This document shows positions 1-6,404 of a stretch of DNA of 7,323 nt, one piece after another. The stretch is taken from positions 1 to 7,323 of the forward strand of contig JAISVG010000080.1 of assembly GCA_031271635.1 (NCBI GenBank), in the 5' to 3' direction. The stretch's first letter is position 1; each line of letters starts with the position of its first letter. The position numbers and the translations under genes are program-made. Origin of the DNA: Erysipelotrichaceae bacterium (GTDB lineage Bacteria > Bacillota_I > Bacilli_A > RFN20 > CAG-826). Below the pieces are notes generated by a model that saw nothing but the letters and a program-made list of their open reading frames with translations, was not told the origin of the DNA and did no database searches.

Positions 1-1
1 T

Positions 2-499
2 ATCCCTGACAAGGAGCGCATTAAAAAAATCATCGATGACATTCGCCACCAAGATCAAATTCTTGGTACCCATGATGTCATTGTTCATTCTTATGGCTTG
101 AAAAAAGAGTTCATGTCAATTCATGTTGAGATTTCTGATCGCACTACTCTTATTGATGCGCATGAAATTGTTGATCATCTTGAGGGATACATCAAACAAA
201 AATATGATGTGGAGCTGGTGACTCATATTGATCCCATTGAGCAAGGGAATCCAATTTATAATGATATCTTAAAGAGAATTAGCCTTGTTATTAGTGATGT
301 CGCTGATGTCGATAACTTTCAAATGCACGATTTAAGATTAATTAAACCATTTAGTAAAACAAAAAAAGTCGTTTTCGATTTAAATGTTCCTCCTGAAACT
401 AAATTAACCTATAAAGACATTCAAGAGACAATTGTTAATAAAATGAAAGATGACGGCTTTAATGCCGTCATCAATCTTGAAGAAAATTATCTTGATTAA
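2..499 (+). CDS. Cation diffusion facilitator (CDF) family transporter, C-terminal part (5' end outside window)
   Basis: The frame is open from base 2 to the TAA at 497-499 and gives about 165 residues, so only the cytoplasmic tail of a divalent-metal exporter is present. The transmembrane domain lies upstream of the window. The first 80 or so residues match the CDF dimerisation domain (ZT_dimer type): a THDVIVHSYG segment (about 68-97), a SIHVEI strand and a HIDPIE motif (224-241), typical of the metal-sensing dimer interface. A second segment follows, with MHDLRLIKPF and VVFDLNVP and ending near NLEENYLD. It resembles the extra C-terminal extension of many Bacillota CDF proteins. A TTG at 98 is an internal Leu codon, not a start. 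Family assignment is firm; the metal (Zn, Fe, Mn or other) cannot be told from the tail. The gene converges on hydA and the two stop codons overlap in one TTAA at 496-499. Confidence 0.85.
   Translation: MPDKERIKKIIDDIRHQDQILGTHDVIVHSYGLKKEFMSIHVEISDRTTLIDAHEIVDHLEGYIKQKYDVELVTHIDPIEQGNPIYNDILKRISLVISDVADVDNFQMHDLRLIKPFSKTKKVVFDLNVPPETKLTYKDIQETIVNKMKDDGFNAVINLEENYLD
434..472 (-). terminator. Intrinsic terminator of the hydCBA operon, inside the CDF coding sequence
   Basis: Bases 449-457 (GATGACGGC) and 464-472 (GCCGTCATC) form a perfect 9-bp inverted repeat with a 6-base loop. Read on the minus strand, the hairpin starts 23 bases after the hydA stop and is followed directly by the U-rich tail TTTCATTTTATT. 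That is the expected form of a Rho-independent terminator for the hydrogenase operon. On the plus strand the hairpin is followed by AATCTTGAAG with no T run, so it should not end the CDF transcript. The same bases code for D-D-G-F-N-A-V-I of the CDF tail. Confidence 0.7.
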
Positions 500-2268
500 T
501 TTATTTTGGGAAAGCGTTCTCGTTTCGCATCATATTTAGTATGCAATAATTCATGCGCACGATGTGAGTTTGGCTTCCCGAGATAGTCTTGATATAACTT
601 GATGATATCTGGATTATTATGCGACTGTCTTAAAACCGACTTGGCATCATCGTTATATAGCACCGAGGCGCGTTTTGCTAAGTAGGTCTTTAAGATATCA
701 TCATCTTCTTTAGGAAGAAGGCTAGGGAAGACATATGGCTGACCACCGCCGTTAATGCAACCGCCCGGACAGCCCATAAATTCAATAAAGGCATAAGGTG
801 AAACCCCTTCACGAACTTCTTTTAAGATTTTAACGGCATTCGCCATGCCACTGACCACCGCCACTTTTAAGACTGTGCCATTAATATCAAGGGTCGCCTC
901 TCTTGTACCGGTAGTTCCTCTAATAGCTTCAAAGGCAATTTGATCATACTCCTTCTTAGTGATCTCATGATACGCAGTTCGAAGTGCGGCCTCCATGACG
1001 CCGCCAGAAACTCCAAAAATATGACCCGCACCACTTGCAGCATGGAGTAAATCATTATCATAGTCTTCATCTGGGAGTCGATCCCAGTTAATGCCAGAAC
1101 GTTTAATTAAACGCGCTAGTTCACGAACCGTTAAAACGGCATCGACATCCTTTAAACCGTTAGTATAATGTCGTTCTTTTTCGCCTTTTTTACTAACGCA
1201 AGGCATTACACTCACCACAAAAAGATCTTTTGGATCTAACTGATGCTTTTCTGCATAATAAGTCTTAATAATCGCCCCCATCATTTGATGTGGTGATTTA
1301 CAAGTTGAGGCATGCGGAATTAAATCAGGATGAAATAATTCTAAGAAATTAACCCAACCCGGGGAACAAGAAGTAAACATTGGTAAGACGCCTTTTTCTT
1401 TAAAACGATGAAGGAATTCATGAGCTTCTTCCATGATTGTCAGATCCGCGGCAAAATCAGTGTCAAAAACGCGGTAGAAACCTAAACGATGTAGTGCCGC
1501 CACCATTTTTCCCGTTTGATTCTTTGAACCAATTGGGGCACCAAATTCTTCGGCAATCGTCGCCCGAACTGATGGTGCAGTTTGAATAATCACTTTCTTT
1601 CCGGCACTTAATGCCTCATCAACCCGATAAATTTCATCCTTTTCCATCAAGGCTCCGGTCGGACAAACATTTAAACATTGGCCACAATTAATACAGGGGG
1701 CATCACGGAAACTACGGTTCTGAGCTGGAGCCACAATGGTATTAAAACCACGGTTTTCAAAACCTAAGATTCCAATTCCTTGTGCCTGTTTACAGCGTAC
1801 AACACAACGACCACAAAGGATACATTTTGAAGTGTCACGGATTAAACAATCACTTAAATCATCATAAGTAGTTTTCGTTTGAACTCCGGGATACTTATCA
1901 TCTCTTGCCCCGGTAATATTCGCTACTTCTAATAATTCACATTTCCCGTTCTTGCGACATTGCTGGCAATTTTTATTATGATTTGAAAGAATAAGTTCAA
2001 CACTTGCCCGTCTTGCATTCACGGCATTAGGACTTGAAATAACAATTTCCATCCCTTCATTAATCGGGTAGACACAAGATGCTACTAATCCCCGTGCACC
2101 CTTAACTTCTACTAAACAGACGCGGCAACTAGCTAAAGAAGACTCACCATCATTAAAAGCACATAAGGTAGGAATATTGTAACCGCATTTTTTAGCGGCC
2201 TGAAGCACGGTTAAACCAGCCTCAACCTGATATGGAATACCTTCGATTTTAATATTTACTAATTTCAT
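496..2268 (-). CDS. hydA: [FeFe]-hydrogenase catalytic subunit, NADH-linked trimeric type
   Basis: This 590-residue protein is the catalytic subunit for reversible proton reduction to H2. In order it shows: an N-terminal plant-type [2Fe-2S] ferredoxin fold (C36, C48, C51, C65); a NuoG-like His-Cys3 site (H97, C101, C104, C110); two [4Fe-4S] ferredoxin motifs (C149/152/155/159 and C192/195/198/202); and the H-cluster domain. The H-cluster loops are L1 TSCSPGW (299-305), L2 MPCVSKKGE (355-363) and L3 FMGCPGGCINGGGQP (497-511), followed by the small-subunit-like tail (about 525-580). Candidate proton-path residues are E281, E284, C301 and S321. L1 carries Ser302 where the textbook TSCCPxW has a second Cys. 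The protein stops soon after the small-subunit region, without the further C-terminal [2Fe-2S] domain of longer homologues such as that of Thermotoga. The ATG follows AGGAG by 5 bases, and this Shine-Dalgarno overlaps the TAG stop of hydB, 8 bases upstream, suggesting coupled translation. No Tat signal is seen, so it is probably cytoplasmic. Confidence 0.96.
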   Translation of the reverse strand: MKLVNIKIEGIPYQVEAGLTVLQAAKKCGYNIPTLCAFNDGESSLASCRVCLVEVKGARGLVASCVYPINEGMEIVISSPNAVNARRASVELILSNHNKNCQQCRKNGKCELLEVANITGARDDKYPGVQTKTTYDDLSDCLIRDTSKCILCGRCVVRCKQAQGIGILGFENRGFNTIVAPAQNRSFRDAPCINCGQCLNVCPTGALMEKDEIYRVDEALSAGKKVIIQTAPSVRATIAEEFGAPIGSKNQTGKMVAALHRLGFYRVFDTDFAADLTIMEEAHEFLHRFKEKGVLPMFTSCSPGWVNFLELFHPDLIPHASTCKSPHQMMGAIIKTYYAEKHQLDPKDLFVVSVMPCVSKKGEKERHYTNGLKDVDAVLTVRELARLIKRSGINWDRLPDEDYDNDLLHAASGAGHIFGVSGGVMEAALRTAYHEITKKEYDQIAFEAIRGTTGTREATLDINGTVLKVAVVSGMANAVKILKEVREGVSPYAFIEFMGCPGGCINGGGQPYVFPSLLPKEDDDILKTYLAKRASVLYNDDAKSVLRQSHNNPDIIKLYQDYLGKPNSHRAHELLHTKYDAKRERFPKIN

Positions 2269-2276
2269 TTTCTCTC

Positions 2277-4151
2277 CTATCTTTTAATAATGGCCTTAAA
2301 TGGGCATGAGCTAATACAAACACCACATTTAATACATTTATCTTGGTCAATTACAAAGGGTTCTTTACCAAGAACGCCGCTGATGGCATTAACTGGGCAT
2401 TTTTTCGCACAAATGCCACATTTTTTGCAGTTTTCTGGAACGACATAATACTGCATTAAATCCTTACAAACATGCGCGGGACATTTCTTATCGACCACAT
2501 GGGCAATGTATTCATCTTTAAAACTCTTAATCGTTGAAAGAACTGGGTTCGCGGCGGTTTGTCCTAAGGCACATAAGGAACCGACCTTAATAGTTTCACT
2601 TAAGGCTTCAAGATCATCTAAATCACTAAGCGTCCCTTTGCCTTCAGTAATTCTCGTCAAGATTTCTAATAGTCTTTTGGTACCAATACGGCACGGCGAG
2701 CATTTACCACATGATTCATCACAAATAAAATCCATATAGAATTTCGCCACATTAACCATACAGTTATCTTCATCCATCACAATCGCGCCACCTGATCCCA
2801 TCATGGAACCTTTTGCAACTAAATTATCAAAATCAATTGGGGTGTCTAAGTCTTTTGCGGTTAAACAACCACCTGAAGGACCACCAGTTTGAATTGCCTT
2901 AAAGGTTTTACCTCCAGGAATTCCACCACCAATATCGTAAATGAGTTCTCTTAAAGTAAGACCCATCGGTACTTCAACAAGACCGACATTATTGATCTTT
3001 CCTCCTAAGGCAAAAACCTTAGTTCCCTTACTCTTTTCAGTACCAAGTTTATTAAATGAGGCCGCGCCATCACGAAGGATGGTCGGAACGCAGGCAAGAG
3101 TCTCAACATTATTAACAATTGTTGGCTGGCCCCAAAGACCCTTAATCGCGGGAAATGGTGGACGAGGACGAGGCATGCCTCTTAAACCTTCAATCGAATT
3201 TAACAAAGCAGTTTCTTCACCACAAACAAAGGCGCCCGCTCCAAGACGAATATAAACATGGAAAGAGAAATCAGTTCCTAAAATATGATCTCCGATGAGA
3301 CCTAAGGCTGTCGCTTGTTCAATCGCAATCCGGAGTCGCTTAACGGCGATTGGATATTCAGCCCGTACGTAAAAATAACCACTAGTCGCTCCAATCGCAT
3401 AGCCAGCAATCATCATTCCTTCAATAACCTCTAACGGATTTCCTTCAAGAATCGAACGGTCCATAAAGGCTCCAGGATCGCCTTCGTCACCATTACAAAC
3501 AACATATTTAGTATCACTTACTTGATCATAGGCAAACTGCCACTTTCTTCCTGCTGGGAAACCGCCACCACCGCGGCCTCTTAAACCTGAAGCAAGAACT
3601 TCATTAATGACTTCTTGTTGTGTCATGGTTAAGGCTTTTCTAAGGCCTTTAAAAGCATCATAACCTAAAGCTTCATTAATATCTTCAGGATTAATTAAAC
3701 CGCAGCCATGAAGGGCGACTCTTTTTTGCTTTTTATAAAAATTAATGTCAGATTGTTTTGTTACTTTTTCTTTTGTGGTGGGATCAACAAAGAGCAGTCT
3801 TTCGACAACTTTGCCACCTAAAAGGTCTTCTTCCACGATAGCCTTAGCGTCAGATACTTTCACCATGCGATAGAAAGTTTGCTCAGGCATAATTTGAACG
3901 AATGGTCCTTGGGAACAAAACCCAAAACACCCTACATGATTAACAGTTACTTTATCTTTAAGTCTTGGATCACTGGTTACAAGTTTTTCAAGTTCACTAA
4001 GAATTTCATTTGAATCACTAGATAAACAGCCGGTACCACCGCAAACTAATAAAGCGCGTTTTCCTTCTTCATTAGTGAACTTATGTGCTAAACACTTAGT
4101 ACATTTATCGATTTTTTCATCTAATTCTTGACGATTTTTAATCTTTGCCAT
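2277..4151 (-). CDS. hydB: NADH-linked [FeFe]-hydrogenase flavoprotein subunit (NuoF-like)
   Basis: This 624-residue NuoF-type subunit oxidises or reduces NAD(H) at FMN and passes electrons to HydA and HydC. An N-terminal thioredoxin-like [2Fe-2S] domain (C37, C42, C75, C79) precedes the NuoF core. The core has the glycine-rich GRGGGGFPAGRKW (192-204), NGDEGDPGAFMDR (220-232) and GAGAFVCGEETAL (304-316), which are FMN/NADH site motifs. A SLBB-like segment follows at about 375-430. The NuoF [4Fe-4S] site is ESCGKCSPCRIG with C481, C484, C487 and distal C527. At the C-terminus lies a two-cluster ferredoxin domain (C575/578/581/585 and C606/609/612/616). A short CPAHVC (557-562) just before it may be a metal (Zn) site, by analogy with HydB homologues. 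The C-terminal clusters distinguish it from Complex I NuoF and fit the HydABC family. The start has AAGGAG 7 bases upstream. The gene lies 11 bases after hydC and 8 before hydA. Confidence 0.96.
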   Translation of the reverse strand: MAKIKNRQELDEKIDKCTKCLAHKFTNEEGKRALLVCGGTGCLSSDSNEILSELEKLVTSDPRLKDKVTVNHVGCFGFCSQGPFVQIMPEQTFYRMVKVSDAKAIVEEDLLGGKVVERLLFVDPTTKEKVTKQSDINFYKKQKRVALHGCGLINPEDINEALGYDAFKGLRKALTMTQQEVINEVLASGLRGRGGGGFPAGRKWQFAYDQVSDTKYVVCNGDEGDPGAFMDRSILEGNPLEVIEGMMIAGYAIGATSGYFYVRAEYPIAVKRLRIAIEQATALGLIGDHILGTDFSFHVYIRLGAGAFVCGEETALLNSIEGLRGMPRPRPPFPAIKGLWGQPTIVNNVETLACVPTILRDGAASFNKLGTEKSKGTKVFALGGKINNVGLVEVPMGLTLRELIYDIGGGIPGGKTFKAIQTGGPSGGCLTAKDLDTPIDFDNLVAKGSMMGSGGAIVMDEDNCMVNVAKFYMDFICDESCGKCSPCRIGTKRLLEILTRITEGKGTLSDLDDLEALSETIKVGSLCALGQTAANPVLSTIKSFKDEYIAHVVDKKCPAHVCKDLMQYYVVPENCKKCGICAKKCPVNAISGVLGKEPFVIDQDKCIKCGVCISSCPFKAIIKR

Positions 4152-4162
4152 GCCAATACTCC

Positions 4163-4639
4163 TTATAATGCCCGATATGATTTGATGATTTCTTCTACTT
4201 GAGAAGCTTCAACCTTAGGATATACTTTGCCGTTAATGGTAACTGCTGGAGCAATTCCGCAAGCTCCAATACATCTTAAAGCATCTAAAGAGAAAAGACC
4301 ATCAGGGGTCGTCTCTCCGGCTTTAATTTTTAGTAAATCTTCAAATTTTTCAATTATTGTTTGACTGCCTTTAACATAACAGGCGGTACCAAGACAGACG
4401 CCGATAATATATTTTCCTTTTGGTTCAAGTGAGAAAAAGGAATAAAATGTCACAACTCCATAAATATCGGCAACTGGGATTCCCGTTCGTTCCGACACGA
4501 TTTCTTGAACCTCTAATGGAATATATCCGAATTCTTTTTGAATATCAGATAGTATCAACATTAAAGGAGTTTTTTCTTCTAAATAACGATCAATAATTTC
4601 ATTAATTAGTTTGACCGCGGTTGCATTTAATTTGTTCAT
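4163..4639 (-). CDS. hydC: NADH-linked [FeFe]-hydrogenase [2Fe-2S] subunit (NuoE-like)
   Basis: This 158-residue protein is close to the usual length of NuoE/HydC subunits. The N-terminal helical half (YLEEKTPLMLILSDIQKEFG, GIPVADIYGVVTFYSFF) is the classic NuoE region. The C-terminal thioredoxin-like half carries one [2Fe-2S] cluster on C82 and C87 (CLGTAC) and C123 and C127 (CIGAC). It partners HydB in the cytoplasmic NADH module. It is the first gene of the operon, and its ATG is preceded by AGGAGAGG about 6 bases upstream (5' end of the motif near 4651). The order hydC-hydB-hydA with small gaps is the standard trimeric layout. The operon promoter must lie in the 164-base gap shared with the divergent membrane protein gene. 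Confidence 0.95.
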   Translation of the reverse strand: MNKLNATAVKLINEIIDRYLEEKTPLMLILSDIQKEFGYIPLEVQEIVSERTGIPVADIYGVVTFYSFFSLEPKGKYIIGVCLGTACYVKGSQTIIEKFEDLLKIKAGETTPDGLFSLDALRCIGACGIAPAVTINGKVYPKVEASQVEEIIKSYRAL

Positions 4640-4665
4640 TAACCTCTCCTTTTCTAACCCATATT

Positions 4666-4694
4666 ATTGTACACCTTTTTATAAATAAAAAGAA
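4666..4694 (-). promoter_or_regulatory. Candidate promoter of the hydCBA operon
   Basis: On the minus strand a TACAAT -10 box (4666-4671) sits 17 bases from a weak TTCTTT (4689-4694), with the hydC Shine-Dalgarno and ATG about 27 bases further on. The -10 differs from consensus by one base; the -35 is poor. Spacing and position are right for the operon, but in such AT-rich DNA near-consensus boxes are common, so this is a moderate inference. No recognisable Rex (redox) operator of the TTGTGA-N6-TCACAA type was seen here. Confidence 0.4.
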
Positions 4695-4709
4695 GCAAAA
4701 GGGGGATAA

Positions 4710-4802
4710 ATGAAGAAGCTTTTAAGTCTTTTTGATAAATCCCGCGATTTTTCCTTGTTTCAGAAAAACATTAAAAAAATAATTGTTATAATGCAGGCGT
4801 AA
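4710..4802 (+). CDS. Possible 30-codon upstream reading frame (leader or small peptide)
   Basis: An ATG at 4710 opens 30 codons (MKKLLSLFDKSRDFSLFQKN then IKKIIVIMQA) ending in TAA at 4800-4802, one base before the ATG of the membrane protein gene. AAGGGGG (4699-4705) lies 4 bases upstream and can pair with the anti-Shine-Dalgarno using one G-U pair; the spacing is short. The peptide is basic, with a hydrophobic end, and has no motif I recognise. For it: the start context and the near-perfect abutment with a gene that itself has only a weak AGG site, as in translational coupling. Against it: the best promoter in this gap lies inside its codons, and a 30-codon frame can arise by chance. I consider it unproven. 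Confidence 0.28.
   Translation: MKKLLSLFDKSRDFSLFQKNIKKIIVIMQA
4784..4792 (+). promoter_or_regulatory. Extended -10 promoter for the membrane protein / aldo-keto reductase unit
   Basis: TGTTATAAT is a perfect extended -10 (TGn plus TATAAT at 4787-4792). No good -35 is seen 16-18 bases upstream (only A-rich sequence), which extended -10 promoters tolerate. Transcription would begin near 4798-4800, only 4-6 bases before the ATG at 4804, implying a leaderless or nearly leaderless message. It could also be a chance match in AT-rich DNA. Confidence 0.5.
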
Positions 4803-4803
4803 T

Positions 4804-5424
4804 ATGATACGCAAAATGAGCCCTAAGAACCAGAGAATATACTCGATTGTTTTAGGTATTTTAGCGATTGTTTTTGTGCCCATCCTGCTACTTTGGGCTC
4901 ACTCCTTTGGCCTAAATACCACTAGACTACTGCATCCAGAGGAATGGTACACCAGTGTTTCGATAAATTATTATACGAATGCTCGTCCCATCATGATTAC
5001 TTTCATTATCATCATTGCTTTACTAACGCTTCTTTATCCTTCAAAGACACGACTGGAGAAAATTCTAAGAGTCGTTATTTTTGTTTCAGCCCTTGGAGTA
5101 ATCGCTTTTCCTTGTAAAGACACTAATCTTGAATATGTCGGACTCTTTCAACTTCCAAGAACGATTTCTTCTGGTTTTCACTATTTCTTTGCGGGAACCG
5201 TTTTCGCCCTCTCGACGGTAATTTTTCTTGTGATTTATCCAAAAGAGGCCAGCGGCAAAAAACAGACCCTTTTTATCATTATCGGCACCATTATGTTAAT
5301 AAGTTGTGTTGGTTTTTTCATTCATGTCTTTATAAAATTTCCTAATTACTATATTATTATTTTTGAAACGACTTTCTTTATGTCGTTTGGAGTCGGTTAC
5401 ATCTTTAAGGAGGCACAAATATGA
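4804..5424 (+). CDS. Six-helix integral membrane protein of unknown function
   Basis: The 206-residue product has six predicted membrane helices at about 13-33, 62-78, 86-103, 124-145, 154-177 and 182-201, with short loops and a positively charged N-terminus. There is no cleavable signal peptide. The pattern SINYYTNAR before helix 2, SALGVIAFPC in helix 3 and GFHYFFAG at helix 4 resembles a broad group of uncharacterised bacterial membrane proteins (similar to DUF998-like families). No catalytic or transport motif was recognised, so I assign no function. The start at 4804 has only a weak AGG (4795-4797); Met5 (4816) is a possible alternative and has no better site. Its TGA stop overlaps the ATG of the aldo/keto reductase (ATGA, 5421-5424), and the strong ribosome binding site of that gene lies within this one. 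The two are therefore surely cotranscribed. Confidence 0.85.
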   Translation: MIRKMSPKNQRIYSIVLGILAIVFVPILLLWAHSFGLNTTRLLHPEEWYTSVSINYYTNARPIMITFIIIIALLTLLYPSKTRLEKILRVVIFVSALGVIAFPCKDTNLEYVGLFQLPRTISSGFHYFFAGTVFALSTVIFLVIYPKEASGKKQTLFIIIGTIMLISCVGFFIHVFIKFPNYYIIIFETTFFMSFGVGYIFKEAQI

Positions 5425-6281
5425 GCATTTTAAATGAAGCTTATGTAACAAGAACTAACATTATGATTCCAAAACTTGGTTTTGGGACCTGGCAAATCAA
5501 AGATGGTCCAGAAGCTTATCAGGCGGTTCTTACCGCCTTAGAATATGGCTACCGTCATCTTGATACGGCCGAGGACTATGAAAATGAAGCCAGTGTCGGT
5601 CAAGCGATTATTGATAGCAAGATTCCCCGTGATCAACTCTTTATCACTTCAAAGCTACCTTCGCATATTAAAACATATAGCGAGGCAAAAACTCATTTCC
5701 AAGCATCTTTAAAACGTCTCAAACTCTCGTATCTTGACCTCTATTTAATCCATGCTCCATGGCCCTGGGCTAACATCGGACAAGACTGTGAAGCCGGGAA
5801 TATTGAAGTCTGGAAAGCTTTCATCGAACTTAGAAATGAAGGAAAGATTAAAGCCATCGGCGTTTCTAATTTTGAGCCAAAGCATCTAAAGAACATTATT
5901 AAAGCAACTAATGTGATTCCTGATGTTAATCAAATTGCTTATTTCATCGGAAACCGTCAGGAAAAAACCATGAAGTTTTGCCACAAATTTAACATTTTAG
6001 TCGAAGCCTATTCGCCGTTTGCCACCGGAAAGCTTTTAAACAACGAAGTCTTAGTTTCTCTTGCAAATAAGTATGGTGTCAGCGTCGCTAGACTCTGTCT
6101 TAAATACTGTCTTTTAAACGGAACTTTGCCACTTCCAAAATCAACCCACCCAAAATACATTATCGATAACACTTTGATGAGTTTTGATATTGATGAGTTT
6201 GATATGAAAGTTCTAAATAAAATTGATGATTTAAGAGATCCCAAAAACACCCGAAAATGGCTGAAAAAATTAGCTAAATAA
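5421..6281 (+). CDS. Aldo/keto reductase family oxidoreductase
   Basis: This 286-residue cytoplasmic TIM-barrel enzyme should reduce aldehydes or ketones with NAD(P)H. The catalytic tetrad is complete: D48 and Y53 (DTAEDYENE), K78 (TSKLP) and H111 (LIHAPWP). The family signatures LGFGTWQ (19-25), GVSNF (147-151) and the cofactor-binding PLPKSTHPKYIIDN (237-250) are present, and the length is normal for the prokaryotic 2,5-diketogluconate reductase-like (AKR5) branch. In the region usually reading NQIEYHP it has NQIAYFIGN, so substrate preference may differ; the substrate cannot be predicted. The ATG at 5421 overlaps the TGA of the membrane protein gene, and AAGGAGG (5407-5413) lies 7 bases upstream. 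The last 12 bases overlap the end of a small convergent gene on the minus strand. Confidence 0.95.
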   Translation: MSILNEAYVTRTNIMIPKLGFGTWQIKDGPEAYQAVLTALEYGYRHLDTAEDYENEASVGQAIIDSKIPRDQLFITSKLPSHIKTYSEAKTHFQASLKRLKLSYLDLYLIHAPWPWANIGQDCEAGNIEVWKAFIELRNEGKIKAIGVSNFEPKHLKNIIKATNVIPDVNQIAYFIGNRQEKTMKFCHKFNILVEAYSPFATGKLLNNEVLVSLANKYGVSVARLCLKYCLLNGTLPLPKSTHPKYIIDNTLMSFDIDEFDMKVLNKIDDLRDPKNTRKWLKKLAK

Positions 6282-6404
6282 CAGGATAACTGACCATACA
6301 ATTAGTCCGAAGACCGCTAGAGATAAAAACACAAATAATACTGCAAGACGCTTATATGATTTTGTCTTTGCCGCAACTTCGTCAGTAAAAAGCTTCTTTT
6401 TCAT
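6270..6404 (-). CDS. Small single-helix membrane protein (44 codons), downstream of asnS
   Basis: On the minus strand an ATG at 6404-6402 shares its A with the TAA of asnS (TAATG) and opens 44 codons to a TAA at 6272-6270. The product starts MKKKLFTDEVAAKTKSYKRL, a charged, Lys-rich N-terminal stretch. It then has one strongly hydrophobic helix (about 21-43, LAVFGLIVWSVILLF) and ends in Ser. This is the layout of a real single-pass small membrane protein with its N-terminus in the cytoplasm by the positive-inside rule. AGGAAG lies 12 bases upstream inside asnS; the stop/start overlap suggests termination-reinitiation. It fills the otherwise empty 122 bases between asnS and the aldo/keto reductase gene and overlaps the latter by 12 bases. 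Function unknown. Chance is possible at this length, but start, composition and context all agree. Confidence 0.62.
   Translation of the reverse strand: MKKKLFTDEVAAKTKSYKRLAVLFVFLSLAVFGLIVWSVILLFS

Noticed and set aside
474..495. Direct repeat ATCTTGA (474-480 and 489-495)
   Set aside because: Seven bases, explained by similar codons (Leu-Glu, Leu-Asp) at the end of the CDF gene; no array or further copies.
867..1070. Minus-strand open frame of 67 codons within hydA
   Set aside because: Lies wholly inside hydA in another frame, with no recognisable motif or own ribosome binding site; a shadow of the real gene.
2506..3255. Two plus-strand open frames (2506-2739 and 2941-3255) opposite hydB
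   Set aside because: Antisense shadows of a strongly conserved NuoF-like gene; their composition follows from hydB codons and no family is recognised.
4703..4743. GGGAT (4703-4707) and ATCCC (4739-4743) as a structured leader or riboswitch
   Set aside because: Only five pairs across a 31-base loop with no supporting inner stems or known riboswitch motif.
6008..6301. Minus-strand 97-codon frame opposite the aldo/keto reductase
   Set aside because: Mostly antisense to the well-supported reductase gene. In the stretch beyond that gene the 44-codon frame in a different phase is far more protein-like.
6305..6317. Short UUCG-type hairpin (GGTC-TTCG-GACT on the minus strand)
   Set aside because: Only four pairs, one of them G-U, no T run after it, and it lies inside the small membrane protein frame; not a terminator.
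6387..6401. AAAAAG-CTT-CTTTTT as a terminator for the aldo/keto reductase transcript
   Set aside because: The stem has a single G-C pair and a 3-base loop, and it coincides with Lys/Phe codons at the start of the small gene; too weak to call.
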